NCBI RefSeq assembly: GCF_002872255.1
Contig: NZ_NIPR01000004.1
Coordinates: 1 to 64,000 of the forward strand
Reading direction: 5' to 3'
From: Companilactobacillus nuruki
GTDB taxonomy: Bacteria; Bacillota; Bacilli; Lactobacillales; Lactobacillaceae
DNA length: 64,000 nucleotides
The notes under the pieces are model-generated. The model did not search any database. It was not told where the DNA came from and saw only the letters and a list, made by a program, of their open reading frames with translations. The position numbers and the translations under genes are program-made. Positions 17,470 to 27,657 of the stretch are shown here, in pieces; within the stretch, counting starts at the first letter, position 1; each line of letters begins with the position of its first letter.

Positions 17470-19005
17470 CTAGTCAATTCCATCAATCAAATCTTTTAGC
17501 TTTCGAAAAACTTTGGCTCGTTGACCAGCATTGACCATACATATCAAACGATCGCCTGCTTTGATCAAAGTATCTCCTCTAGGTATTAATTGACGTTCAC
17601 CACGATATATTGCCACAACTAAAATTTCTTTAGGAAACGGTATATCACGAATATATTTTCCATCAATTGAACTTCCTTCATAAATAGGCAACTCTAAACG
17701 ATCATTAAATTTACTGACACGATTTAAAAAATCTGAATTAATATTCAGACGCTCTTTAAGAGCCTCATAGATTGGTGCCCCATTTAACAAATCAACAACA
17801 ATGTATGCGACTAATGATAATACTGCTAGTGGCATCAAATGTTTGAGTGACCCAACCATCTCCGTAACTAATATAATTGCGGTGAAAGGTGCTTTACCAA
17901 TACAAGCAAAATACCCTGCCATAGCAAATATAATTAAATTGCTCTCAAAATTTATTGGTAGTAAACCTAATTGATTCATTACAATCGCGTAAATAGCACC
18001 TATAATCGCACCTAGATTTAAAATTGGTAAAAAGATTCCTCCAGGTAGACCCGAACCATACGACATCATCGAAAAAACGAATCGTAAAATAAATAAACCT
18101 AACATCAATAACAAACTAATTTTATATTGAGCCAAATTGACAATGATTTCATTACCACCACCAATAAACTGGGGAAACATCATCCCCAAAGGAATGATCA
18201 TCAGCAATGGAATAATTCCCTGAATATAACGTGGTAAACGGGTCAAATTATATATTGAAGGCATAGATAGAGTTGCAATTTGATACAAACGTCCCATCAA
18301 GCCAAGAATTATACCTAAAACAATCAAATGCCAATAATATTTAACTGGCAAACTATATCGATATGGAACTTGTAGAACTGGCTGCAAACCAAAAATATAC
18401 AATGCAATTAGATTAGCACTAACTGAACTAGCCAACGCAGTTATCCAAACCAAGGGGGAAAAATTATGATAAACCTCCTCTAAAACAAACATTGCTCCGG
18501 CTATTGGTGCACTAAAAGCAGCTGATAGTCCAGCCGCTGCTCCACTGGCTATTAAAACTCGTTGATTAACTCCCTTATTATCATGGGTCAACTCACCGAC
18601 ACCTTGTCCAACTGCCGCTCCCAATTGAATCGATGGTCCCTCTCGACCAAGAAATAATCCTGGCCCAATACTCATAATTCCTCCGACAAATTTACGCCAA
18701 AGAATCGACCACCAATTCATTTGCATTTCTCCACCTAATTGCGCTTCGACCTGTGGAATACCAGACCCTGAAATATTAGGTTCTTTCTTTAAAAGATAGC
18801 CAACAAATATAGCCACAATAATCATTAATAAAATTAATCCCACTACTAACAAAATATTAGAACGAGCCGCAATATAAAGTCCCTGAAATATTTTTAATGA
18901 ATGGGCGATTGACCAGCGAAACATACTGACAATAATTCCAGAAACAATTCCTACTAGAACGCCCTCTAAAGTTAATCTTAATTTCTCATTATCCGTAAAT
19001 GACAT
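17470..19005 (-). CDS. clcA: ClC-type chloride channel / H+-Cl- exchanger with RCK-C domain
   Basis: A 511-residue ClC transporter. The three selectivity motifs are visible: GSGIPQVEAQL (about 79), GREGPSIQLGA with the gating Glu (about 120), and GLPGGIFLPILNLGA (about 320). About ten or more membrane segments are followed by a cytoplasmic C-terminal TrkA-C/RCK-C-like domain (about 430-505). Such proteins exchange chloride for protons, often in acid resistance; fluoride transport is a less likely alternative. It starts 15 bp after the oxidoreductase gene on the same strand. Confidence 0.9.
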   Translation of the reverse strand: MSFTDNEKLRLTLEGVLVGIVSGIIVSMFRWSIAHSLKIFQGLYIAARSNILLVVGLILLMIIVAIFVGYLLKKEPNISGSGIPQVEAQLGGEMQMNWWSILWRKFVGGIMSIGPGLFLGREGPSIQLGAAVGQGVGELTHDNKGVNQRVLIASGAAAGLSAAFSAPIAGAMFVLEEVYHNFSPLVWITALASSVSANLIALYIFGLQPVLQVPYRYSLPVKYYWHLIVLGIILGLMGRLYQIATLSMPSIYNLTRLPRYIQGIIPLLMIIPLGMMFPQFIGGGNEIIVNLAQYKISLLLMLGLFILRFVFSMMSYGSGLPGGIFLPILNLGAIIGAIYAIVMNQLGLLPINFESNLIIFAMAGYFACIGKAPFTAIILVTEMVGSLKHLMPLAVLSLVAYIVVDLLNGAPIYEALKERLNINSDFLNRVSKFNDRLELPIYEGSSIDGKYIRDIPFPKEILVVAIYRGERQLIPRGDTLIKAGDRLICMVNAGQRAKVFRKLKDLIDGID

Positions 19006-19020
19006 CTTACTCCCCTAATA

Positions 19021-20079
19021 TTACAAATCCAATTTAGGTACATCATAAATTGATGGCGATGGTCGGTAAAAACCTGCCTCCAATAACTCCATATCAGTCA
19101 ATATTTCTTTGTCTTTAACTAACCTTGCTTGATGATTTACCAAAGTCTGATACACAGAATCGTAATACAAACCATAATCTCCTAATGGGGTCTTAATTTG
19201 TTTTTCGACCCAATCTCCATTAGCGTTACGATATTTAGCTATCCCATAATACATTGGACTATCTTCTCCAAAGTTTGCTGTTCCTGGCATAATGCCGGCC
19301 TTTAAATCATTTTCTTGTTGGTCAGCACCATACTTGATGAATGATCCATTCATTCCGTGAACAATAAAACGAGGATATTCCTTAGCAACATCAGTACTTA
19401 CTTTGATCTTTACTTTCATTTTAGTACCATAGTGTAAATCAACATCAAAATAATTATCAACAGCATCAGAGACTTCAGTGTTACGAATATCATAAACCAT
19501 TTTCGTTGGCCTTCCAAAGATTGCAATCATTCGATCCATTAAATGAATTCCCAATCCGTAGAATTCACCTTGTTCTTTTGTACCCTTGCTAGTAACAGTA
19601 TTAGGACGATAATAATCAATATGTGACTCAACCTCAACAATATCTCCTAAAAATCCCTGATCGATAACTTGCTTGGCTGCTAAATAGTCGCCGTCAAAAC
19701 GACGATTTTGATAAGGCATTACTAAAACATGATTTTCTTTTCCTAATTGAATTAATTCCTTTGCATGATCTAACGTATCAACAAAAGGCTTTTCCACAAT
19801 AACCGATTTTTGGGATTTAATAACTTGTTTAGCCAAATCATAATGGGTTTTAGCTGGCGTACAAATCGTTACCAAATCAATATCCTGATCATTCAAAATA
19901 TCACTCAGATCGTTAGTGAAATTCACTCCCATGTCAAGATATGGTTTCGCCAATTCTTCGTTGACTGCTCTTCGCGTATAAATAGTTTTCACCTGAAAAT
20001 TATCTCTAACATTAAGATAGGGCAAATGATAACGATTAGCTGATTTTCCAAATCCAATAAATGCAATTTTTAAGGTCAT
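19021..20079 (-). CDS. Gfo/Idh/MocA family NAD(P)-dependent oxidoreductase
   Basis: A 352-residue two-domain oxidoreductase. The N-terminal Rossmann fold begins IAFIGFGKSANRYHLPYL, and the EKPF motif near residue 98 supplies the conserved lysine. The C-terminal alpha/beta domain includes GLGIHLMDR with the usual catalytic-site His. Substrate is unknown, probably a sugar or polyol derivative. I prefer the ATG at 20079 because the upstream in-frame TTG overlaps the GGAGGAA ribosome binding site. It is followed by clcA with a short gap. Confidence 0.87.
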   Translation of the reverse strand: MTLKIAFIGFGKSANRYHLPYLNVRDNFQVKTIYTRRAVNEELAKPYLDMGVNFTNDLSDILNDQDIDLVTICTPAKTHYDLAKQVIKSQKSVIVEKPFVDTLDHAKELIQLGKENHVLVMPYQNRRFDGDYLAAKQVIDQGFLGDIVEVESHIDYYRPNTVTSKGTKEQGEFYGLGIHLMDRMIAIFGRPTKMVYDIRNTEVSDAVDNYFDVDLHYGTKMKVKIKVSTDVAKEYPRFIVHGMNGSFIKYGADQQENDLKAGIMPGTANFGEDSPMYYGIAKYRNANGDWVEKQIKTPLGDYGLYYDSVYQTLVNHQARLVKDKEILTDMELLEAGFYRPSPSIYDVPKLDL

Positions 20080-20115
20080 CCTTAATTCCTCCAACAGTTG
20101 ATACTATTATTGTAC

Positions 20116-20140
20116 AAAAAAAACAGCCCTAAGGCTGTTT
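20116..20140 (-). terminator. Terminator of the glycolytic operon
   Basis: AAACAGCC (20121-20128) pairs with GGCTGTTT (20133-20140), followed on the minus strand by a long T-run. It lies just beyond the eno stop. Confidence 0.88.
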
Positions 20141-20161
20141 TAATTAATTACTTATTCGTAA

Positions 20162-21466
<1,305 letters not shown>

Positions 21467-21547
21467 TTAAAAATCTCCTTTATGATTTTAATACAAACTA
21501 ATTTTAACCTTTTTACTACTTAAAATAAATAACTTCTATGAAAGTTA

Positions 21548-22300
21548 TTATTTATTAAAGTTAGTCAAAGCGATAAATGATTCTGGATCCATTGATGCAC
21601 CACCAACAAGTCCACCATCAATATCTTCTTTAGCCATTAATTCTTTAACGTTAGCAGGTTTTACAGAACCACCGTAAAGGATACGTACCTTATCAGCAGT
21701 ATCTGCATCATACAAACTAGCAATCTTTTCACGGATTACATGAACCATTTCTTGTGCTTGATCAGCAGTAGCAGTTTTACCAGTACCGATAGCCCAGATT
21801 GGTTCGTAAGCAATAACAGACTTAGCTAAGTCAGCAGCAGAAATACCTTTAACAGCATTTTCAATTTGACCTGTTACCCAGTCTTCAGCTTTGCCAGCTT
21901 CACGTTGTTCTAGAGTTTCACCACAACAAATGATTGGCAATAGATTGTTCTTCAAGATAGCAAGAGCTTTCTTGTTGATGTCTTCATCAGTTTCACCGAA
22001 GTATTGTCTTCTTTCTGAGTGACCAATGATTACATAATCAATACCCATTTCTGAAAGTGCTTTAGGACTTGTTTCGCCAGTAAATGCACCAGCATCTTCA
22101 AAGTATGAGTTTTCAGCAGCTGTCTTTAGAGGTGTACCTTCTGCACCAGCAACAAGTGTTGTTAGATCAATAGCAGGGGCACCAATAATAGCTTCTACGC
22201 CAGATTCTGGCAACTTACCTTTGATTCCGTCTAAAAATTCTTGGGTTTCCTTAGGATTCTTGTTCATCTTCCAGTTACCCGCAATAATAGGTGTACGCAT
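21548..22300 (-). CDS. tpiA: Triosephosphate isomerase
   Basis: Interconverts dihydroxyacetone phosphate and glyceraldehyde 3-phosphate. The 250-residue protein carries the expected active-site residues: Asn9 and Lys11 in AGNWKMN, His94 in IIGHSERR, Glu166 in [11 protein letters not shown], and the phosphate-binding YGGSVKPAN loop. It lies between pgk and eno. An AT-rich imperfect inverted repeat (AATAACTT with AAGTTATT) spans its stop codon and the eno-side gap. Confidence 0.98.
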   Translation of the reverse strand: MRTPIIAGNWKMNKNPKETQEFLDGIKGKLPESGVEAIIGAPAIDLTTLVAGAEGTPLKTAAENSYFEDAGAFTGETSPKALSEMGIDYVIIGHSERRQYFGETDEDINKKALAILKNNLLPIICCGETLEQREAGKAEDWVTGQIENAVKGISAADLAKSVIAYEPIWAIGTGKTATADQAQEMVHVIREKIASLYDADTADKVRILYGGSVKPANVKELMAKEDIDGGLVGGASMDPESFIALTNFNK

Positions 22301-22326
22301 AAATTAATTCTCCTCGTGAAAAATAA

Positions 22327-23541
22327 TTATTTATCTGAAATTGAATCGATACCAGGTAATACTTTACCTTCTAGATATTCTAGAGAAGCACCACCACCAG
22401 TTGAGATGTGTGTTAGCTTATCAGCAATACCAAGACTCTTAGCAGCAGCAGTTGAGTCACCACCACCTACGATAGTAATAGCATCTGTTAATTCACCCAT
22501 AGCACGTCCAACTTCTAATGTACCTTCAGCAAATTTGCTCATTTCAAAGGCACCCATTGGTCCATTCCATACAACAGTCTTTGCACCAGCTAATTTGCTT
22601 TGGAACAATTTAACTGTCTTAGGTCCGATATCAAGAGCCATTTCGTCATCAGGGATATCAACACCATCAGTAGTTGTTGCTTCAGCATCATTTGAGAATT
22701 CTTTAGCAACAATATGGTCTACAGGAAGAACAAGTTTGTCGCCAGCTTTTTGAAGGAGGTCTTTAGCTAGTTCAACTTTGTCAGCTTCGAATAGTGACTT
22801 ACCAATCTTGTGTCCTTGGGCAGCTAAGAATGTATAAGCCATACCACCACCGATTAAGATGTGATCTGATTTTGGAATTAAGTTTTCAATAACACCAATC
22901 TTATCTGAAACCTTTGCACCACCAAGAATTGTTACAAATGGATGTACAGGATTGTCAACAGCGTTACCTAAGAATTTGATTTCCTTTTCCATTAAGAAAC
23001 CAGCAGCGACTGGTTTACCAGCAGCTTTCATAGCTGTTGAAATACCAACGTTTGAAGCATGGCTTCTGTGGGCTGTACCGAAAGCATCGTTGATAAATAC
23101 GTCACCAAGTGATGCCCAGTATTCGCCAAGCTTAGGATCGTTCTTGCTTTCGCGTTTGCCAAAGTCGTTGTCAATATCTTGGAAACGAGTGTTTTCCATC
23201 AATAGGATTTCACCGTCTTTAAGATTGTTAACAGCATCTTCAAGTTCTTTACCTTCGTTAGTTGGTACAAACTTAACAGGCATACCGCTTAATTCTTCAA
23301 GTTTAGCAGCAACTGGTTTTAATGATAAAGCTTTCTTGTCTTCGTCACTCTTAATACGACCCAAGTGAGATAGCAAGATAACCTTTCCACCATGTTCTGA
23401 AACATATTTGATTGTTGGGATTGCACCAACGATACGGTTTGTATCGCCGACAACACCGTCTTTAATAGGAACGTTGAAATCAACACGCATTAAGACTTTT
23501 TTGCCTTTTACGTCAACGTCAGAAACAATAAGTTTAGCCAT
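22327..23541 (-). CDS. pgk: Phosphoglycerate kinase
   Basis: Produces ATP from 1,3-bisphosphoglycerate. The 404-residue protein has the N-domain substrate motif [11 protein letters not shown], the LLSHLGR site, and C-terminal nucleotide motifs ([34 protein letters not shown]). The ATG at 23541 follows a GGAGG site. An upstream in-frame TTG adds six residues but consumes that site. A hairpin lies between gap and pgk. Confidence 0.98.
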   Translation of the reverse strand: MAKLIVSDVDVKGKKVLMRVDFNVPIKDGVVGDTNRIVGAIPTIKYVSEHGGKVILLSHLGRIKSDEDKKALSLKPVAAKLEELSGMPVKFVPTNEGKELEDAVNNLKDGEILLMENTRFQDIDNDFGKRESKNDPKLGEYWASLGDVFINDAFGTAHRSHASNVGISTAMKAAGKPVAAGFLMEKEIKFLGNAVDNPVHPFVTILGGAKVSDKIGVIENLIPKSDHILIGGGMAYTFLAAQGHKIGKSLFEADKVELAKDLLQKAGDKLVLPVDHIVAKEFSNDAEATTTDGVDIPDDEMALDIGPKTVKLFQSKLAGAKTVVWNGPMGAFEMSKFAEGTLEVGRAMGELTDAITIVGGGDSTAAAKSLGIADKLTHISTGGGASLEYLEGKVLPGIDSISDK

Positions 23542-23570
23542 TGTAAATAAATCCTCCAATATTTTCCTTA

Positions 23571-23603
23571 AAAAAAGGCGGAAGGAGTTATCCTCCCTCC
23601 GCC
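23571..23603 (-). terminator. Terminator-like hairpin between gap and pgk
   Basis: GGCGGAAGGAG (23577-23587) pairs with CTCCCTCCGCC (23593-23603) with one mismatch. On the minus strand the stem is followed by a run of about seven T residues. It sits in the gap-pgk intercistronic region. It probably attenuates the distal genes or stabilises the 3' end of cggR-gap mRNA. Confidence 0.75.
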
Positions 23604-23661
23604 AATTTAAATCACACTAAATTAGGTTTTATCTTAAATTAATTACTAGTTAAATTAAAAA

Positions 23662-24690
23662 TTAGTTTAAGCTAGCAAATTTTTCAAGTGTACGAACCAT
23701 TTGTGCAGTAAATCCTGATTCGTTATCATACCAAGCAACAGTCTTTACAACTTGAGCGGCACCTGAACCAACAATTTGTGTTTGTGTTGGGTCAAAGATT
23801 GAACCAAATGGTGTACCAATAACGTCTGATGATACGATTTGGTCATCGTTGTAACCGAATGAAGGGTTGTTTTCTGTATACTTCTTAACAGCAGCGTTTA
23901 CTTCGTCAACTGTAACTTCTTTGTCAAGAGTTGCAACTAATTCTGTAACTGAACCTGTAATAACAGGTACACGTTGTGCATGTCCATCAAGCTTACCCTT
24001 CAATGCAGGAACAACTAGACCTAGAGCCTTAGCAGCACCAGTTGAATGAGGGATGATGTTTGCAGCAGCAGCACGTGCAGCACGAACATTACCTTTACGT
24101 TCTGGACCATCTTGAAGTTTTTGAGTAGCTGTGTAAGCATGGATAGTTGTCATTGTACCAGCTTTAATACCGAATTCTTCGTTTACGGCATTTGCTAGAG
24201 GTGCAAGACAGTTTGTTGTACATGAACCAGCTGAAGCGATCTTAACGTCGTTTGTTAGGATGTCATCGTTAACACCGTAAACAACTGTAGGCATGTCACC
24301 TGATGGAGCTGAGATCAATACACGTTTTGCACCGGCATCAATATGAGCTTGTGCTTTTTCTGTTGATGTGTAGAAACCAGTACATTCAAGAACGATATCA
24401 ACACCGTCGTTAGCAACCCATTTAAGGTCTGCAGCGTTCATTTCAGCATATACAGGGATCTTCTTACCGTCAACAACGATAGCTGCATCTTCAGCAGTGA
24501 TCTTGTCAATTTCGAAGTTACCATGAGCAGTATCATACTTCAATAAGTGAGCAAGCATAGCAGGTGAAGTTAAATCGTTAATTGCAACAACTTCCAAATC
24601 TGTCTTGCCAGCTGCTTGAAGTGCAGCGATACGGCGGAATGCCAAACGACCGATACGGCCAAATCCATTAATACCAACTTTTGTAGTCAT
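23662..24690 (-). CDS. gap: Glyceraldehyde-3-phosphate dehydrogenase (NAD-type, glycolytic)
   Basis: Oxidises glyceraldehyde 3-phosphate with NAD and phosphate. The 342-residue protein has [15 protein letters not shown] at the N-terminus, the catalytic Cys157 in [12 protein letters not shown], and C-terminal WYDNESGFT. It follows cggR closely. The terminator-like hairpin downstream suggests its message level differs from that of pgk-tpiA-eno. Confidence 0.98.
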   Translation of the reverse strand: MTTKVGINGFGRIGRLAFRRIAALQAAGKTDLEVVAINDLTSPAMLAHLLKYDTAHGNFEIDKITAEDAAIVVDGKKIPVYAEMNAADLKWVANDGVDIVLECTGFYTSTEKAQAHIDAGAKRVLISAPSGDMPTVVYGVNDDILTNDVKIASAGSCTTNCLAPLANAVNEEFGIKAGTMTTIHAYTATQKLQDGPERKGNVRAARAAAANIIPHSTGAAKALGLVVPALKGKLDGHAQRVPVITGSVTELVATLDKEVTVDEVNAAVKKYTENNPSFGYNDDQIVSSDVIGTPFGSIFDPTQTQIVGSGAAQVVKTVAWYDNESGFTAQMVRTLEKFASLN

Positions 24691-24724
24691 ACAAAAATTC
24701 CTCCTTCAGGAAATCAAAAAAATA

Positions 24725-25771
24725 TTATTTTAAAGGGTTATCCCTTAAAATCAACTTTGAGGCACCTTCATCAGTAATTAATATTGTATGATGAGGTGCA
24801 TTTTTCATATATGATTGAATTGCTCTGGCCTTACTTTGACCACCCGCAATTGCAATCACATATTTTATTTTATCAAGGTCCCGGACATGAAGTCCAATCC
24901 TGGGTACCTTATAAACAAGTTTACCACTTTGATCAAAGAAATCACCAAAAGCTTCTGAAACAGCCTTACCATCATCAACAACTTGTTGTTCATGTTTTGA
25001 AAGATTTCTTCGGTCTGCCATAACACTTGCAGTTCCAATGCTGTGAATCACAGCACTACTCCTATATATTAAATCAAGAACCGACTTAATAGAAGACTCT
25101 TTTTGCAAAGATTCAAAACTTTTTTCACTAATGTCTTCTGGGAGATATAATGCACGGTACTGGCCTTGTGTTTTTAAAGCCATTTCTGCACAAACACTAT
25201 TTGCCTGAATTGAAACTGATTCACCTACTCCACCACGAGCTGGCAAAAATACCAACTGGCGATTCTTGGATAAATCGGGCGAAAGGTTTCTGGCAACTTG
25301 TGCCAAGGTACTACCACCAGTAACCGAAATCATCGATTGGCCACTTGGTAATATCGAACCTAAGAGTTGATTAAGCCTACGACCAAAAGAGTCGATTACC
25401 CGATATTGCTTATCAGCATTCCCTGGTAAAACGATACAACGACTAATTCCAAGCTTTTCGCTCAATTTTTTCTCTAAAAGAGCTGTCCCTTGATAATCAG
25501 CCAACACTTCGGTCAATCTTACTACTGCAGCATTTCCTGTCCTAGTTAAAGACATTCCAGACTTTGATGAATCAATTAAACCTTGTTTTCTCAACAAATC
25601 GGTTTCCGTTCTCAATCCACGTTCAGTAATATTAAGATCATCAGCTAATACTCTGCGCCCAACAGGCTCCATTAATGAGATACTCTGAAGTATTTTAAAT
25701 CGCTTTTCCAGAGTCTTAATGAAGTCTGGGGCAACTAAATCCAGCAATTCTAAATCTTCATTATTAGTCAT
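24725..25771 (-). CDS. cggR: Central glycolytic genes regulator CggR (SorC/DeoR-type)
   Basis: Represses the gapA operon and is relieved by fructose-1,6-bisphosphate in Bacillus. The 348-residue protein has an N-terminal winged helix-turn-helix (about residues 20-75; VGRRVLADDLNITERGLRTETDLL). A C-terminal sugar-phosphate-binding domain carries SVTGGSTLAQVA near residue 150 and PARGGVGES near 178. It is the first gene of the operon it is expected to control, and a matching operator lies directly upstream. Confidence 0.95.
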   Translation of the reverse strand: MTNNEDLELLDLVAPDFIKTLEKRFKILQSISLMEPVGRRVLADDLNITERGLRTETDLLRKQGLIDSSKSGMSLTRTGNAAVVRLTEVLADYQGTALLEKKLSEKLGISRCIVLPGNADKQYRVIDSFGRRLNQLLGSILPSGQSMISVTGGSTLAQVARNLSPDLSKNRQLVFLPARGGVGESVSIQANSVCAEMALKTQGQYRALYLPEDISEKSFESLQKESSIKSVLDLIYRSSAVIHSIGTASVMADRRNLSKHEQQVVDDGKAVSEAFGDFFDQSGKLVYKVPRIGLHVRDLDKIKYVIAIAGGQSKARAIQSYMKNAPHHTILITDEGASKLILRDNPLK

Positions 25772-25785
25772 TTGATATACTCCAT

Positions 25786-25822
25786 GGGACTAAAGTCGTC
25801 CCTGTATGTCTGTTTACGACCC
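25786..25822 (-). promoter_or_regulatory. CggR operator
   Basis: On the minus strand two similar units lie in tandem: GGGTCG-n6-AGAC (25808-25822) and GGGACG-n6-AGTCCC (25786-25802). The Bacillus CggR operator is also two tandem GGGAC-type units. It sits between the promoter and the cggR ribosome binding site, where a bound repressor would block elongation. Confidence 0.8.
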
Positions 25823-25880
25823 ATGTACTCAAAAAATAAAAGCCCAGATGAATAATTCTCATCTCTTAAGCACAACTGTA

Positions 25881-25908
25881 ATTATAAACTCTCTTGTGAA
25901 AATTACAA
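25881..25908 (-). promoter_or_regulatory. Promoter of the cggR-gap operon
   Basis: On the minus strand, -35 TTGTAA (25903-25908) and -10 TATAAT (25881-25886) are 16 bp apart. Between this promoter and the operator the leader can form a small AGATGA/TCATCT hairpin. It is placed to drive cggR-gap-pgk-tpiA-eno. Confidence 0.65.
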
Positions 25909-25994
25909 GTGATATACTTACAAAATGTCTAATTCTTTTATTTTTTTTGGCAATTTACTTTTACCCCTTATATGCGATAGAATGAAATAGCAAG

Positions 25995-26066
25995 GCGCTG
26001 TTAGTGTAATGGATCGCACGCAGGATTCCGGTTCCTGAAATACGGGTTCGACTCCCGTATAGCGCA
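25995..26066 (+). tRNA. tRNA-Arg (anticodon CCG)
   Basis: A full cloverleaf can be drawn: acceptor GCGCTGT with ATAGCGC (one G-T pair); a 4-bp D stem; anticodon stem CAGGA/TCCTG with loop TTCCGGT, giving CCG; and T stem ACGGG/CCCGT with TTCGACT loop. The discriminator is A, no CCA is encoded, and a T-run follows. It reads CGG codons and stands alone, opposite in strand to its neighbours. Confidence 0.95.
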
Positions 26067-26151
26067 TTTTTTGTTTCACAAACTATCAGTTATCGTTGTT
26101 GATAAATCAACATTTTAAATTTCATTAGGTAATTAACAGAATATTATTACA

Positions 26152-26201
26152 AAAAAAGAAGATAATAATTCGGGTTTTTCATCCGATTATTATCTTCTTT
26201 T
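26152..26201 (-). terminator. Terminator after the alpha/beta hydrolase
   Basis: A stem of about 14 bp (AAGAAGATAATAAT with ATTATTATCTTCTT, extended by CGG/CCG) has A/T runs on both sides. It starts next to the hydrolase stop and can work in both directions. Confidence 0.85.
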
Positions 26202-26990
26202 TTACTTTTTTAAATTTCTAAAGATAAAATGACGAAGAGTCTGGTTAAATTCATCTGGAACCTCGGCCATGATATCGTGTCCACAATTTTCTAAACAATA
26301 CTGTTTAATAAAACTATTCTGTCCAGCTAATTTCTTAGCAAAATTGCAGTTAAAGTATGGGCTTTGCTTGGCAACTACCAAGTCTATCGGGATTTGAGTT
26401 TTTAGGAGTACTTTTCGCCAATCCTTTTGAGCATGATCCAATAATAATGGCAAATTAGATATTCTATTAAATGGATATTTGGTTTTGGCCTCATTTAAAT
26501 CAAAGACTATTCTATTATCTAAACCATTGACCGTCTCATGTGCCTTATCAGGTTCAGATAATTTCTTTTTTAAATTATTAGCATTAAGATTTTCGAATCC
26601 ATATTTCCAATTTGAATCATTTAGCATTTTGGGTGACTGATCAATTGCCATTAACGCCTTAATATTTTGATAACGACTCAAGTAATCATAACAAATACTA
26701 GCTCCCATAGAATGTCCAACCAAAATAGGTTTATCCAAATACAAATAATTAATCAATTCTGATAAATCATCCGTTAAACGATCCATTTGTAGTCCCTTAT
26801 CAGTTCTCTGCGAATGTCCATGATTTCGATGGTCATAGGTAATTACTTGACAGTTCATTTCAGTTAGGTAATCAACCTGCAATCTCCAAATCTCTTGATA
26901 ACCTCCAAATCCTTCTACTAATACAACCGGTTGTCCTTGACCATACTTATGATAATCCAACTCAACTTTATCATTTGTTAAGAATTTCAT
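26202..26990 (-). CDS. Alpha/beta hydrolase
   Basis: A 262-residue cytoplasmic alpha/beta hydrolase. It has the oxyanion-type EGFGGYQEIWR near residue 26, the nucleophile elbow GHSMGAS with Ser94, and a likely catalytic His in ENCGHDIMAEVP near 245. It resembles broad hydrolase and haloperoxidase-like families; the substrate cannot be named. A terminator separates it from the upstream mdcG gene, so it is probably not part of the malonate operon. Confidence 0.82.
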   Translation of the reverse strand: MKFLTNDKVELDYHKYGQGQPVVLVEGFGGYQEIWRLQVDYLTEMNCQVITYDHRNHGHSQRTDKGLQMDRLTDDLSELINYLYLDKPILVGHSMGASICYDYLSRYQNIKALMAIDQSPKMLNDSNWKYGFENLNANNLKKKLSEPDKAHETVNGLDNRIVFDLNEAKTKYPFNRISNLPLLLDHAQKDWRKVLLKTQIPIDLVVAKQSPYFNCNFAKKLAGQNSFIKQYCLENCGHDIMAEVPDEFNQTLRHFIFRNLKK

Positions 26991-27006
26991 TCTATACTCC
27001 TATATA

Positions 27007-27036
27007 AAAAAGGGTGGAAACTTATCTTTCCACCCT
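27007..27036 (-). terminator. Terminator of the malonate decarboxylase operon
   Basis: AGGGTGGAAA (27011-27020) pairs with TTTCCACCCT (27027-27036), followed by a T-run on the minus strand. The mdcG stop codon (27022-27024) lies inside its loop, so the last codons form part of the hairpin. Confidence 0.88.
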
Positions 27037-27657
27037 ATTCGAATCTATCCAAGGATCATGAACTAAAATTGGTTCTTTTAAAGTTTTCACCATTATCGTT
27101 GAACGACTATTAGCATATTCCTCTAATGAAAAGCCATTGTTTCCTTGGATAACCTGCAAATCGGCATGTACACCAAACATATTCAATTTTTTTAGTAAGG
27201 CTTGCGCACTGCTTTTACTAATAGGCTTTTCAACTTTCCAGATAAGATCTAGATCACTGGTAACCTTGGCAGTATTAGTTCTTGTAGCCAATTCAAAACC
27301 TACACTCCCACTGATACCCCAATTGTATCCTGATAGGATCTTAGAAATACCTGGTAAAGCAGACATTGCTGGTAATTTCTTTCTTTCAGCCCCCAAATCA
27401 ACCCATGAGCCCTCTCTCACTAGTTGATATGGCGTAATAACTTTTTGAATGGCTGAGGTACTCACATATGTGGCAAATCTTTGCTCTCTTTTAATCCCTC
27501 TTATGCCAACCGGAATCCATCCTTCCACAAATGGACTTCGTCTAACTACAACCGTTAAAGACTTTGGAAATATTTCTTGAACCCACTTTGGCTGATCATT
27601 ATTAATCAATTCCATAGGAGAACTAATTTGTATTAAATCATGTGTTTCTATTACCAT
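27022..27657 (-). CDS. mdcG: Malonate decarboxylase holo-ACP synthase MdcG
   Basis: Transfers the phosphoribosyl-dephospho-CoA prosthetic group onto the serine of MdcC, making holo-ACP. The 211-residue protein has WVQEIFPKSLTVVVRRSPF and WIPVGIRGIKREQRFATYVS near residue 45. A nucleotidyltransferase-like SDLDLIWKVEKP segment with paired aspartates lies near 133-145. It is the last gene of the mdc operon and overlaps the beta/gamma subunit gene by 7 bp. Confidence 0.92.
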   Translation of the reverse strand: MVIETHDLIQISSPMELINNDQPKWVQEIFPKSLTVVVRRSPFVEGWIPVGIRGIKREQRFATYVSTSAIQKVITPYQLVREGSWVDLGAERKKLPAMSALPGISKILSGYNWGISGSVGFELATRTNTAKVTSDLDLIWKVEKPISKSSAQALLKKLNMFGVHADLQVIQGNNGFSLEEYANSRSTIMVKTLKEPILVHDPWIDSNRVER

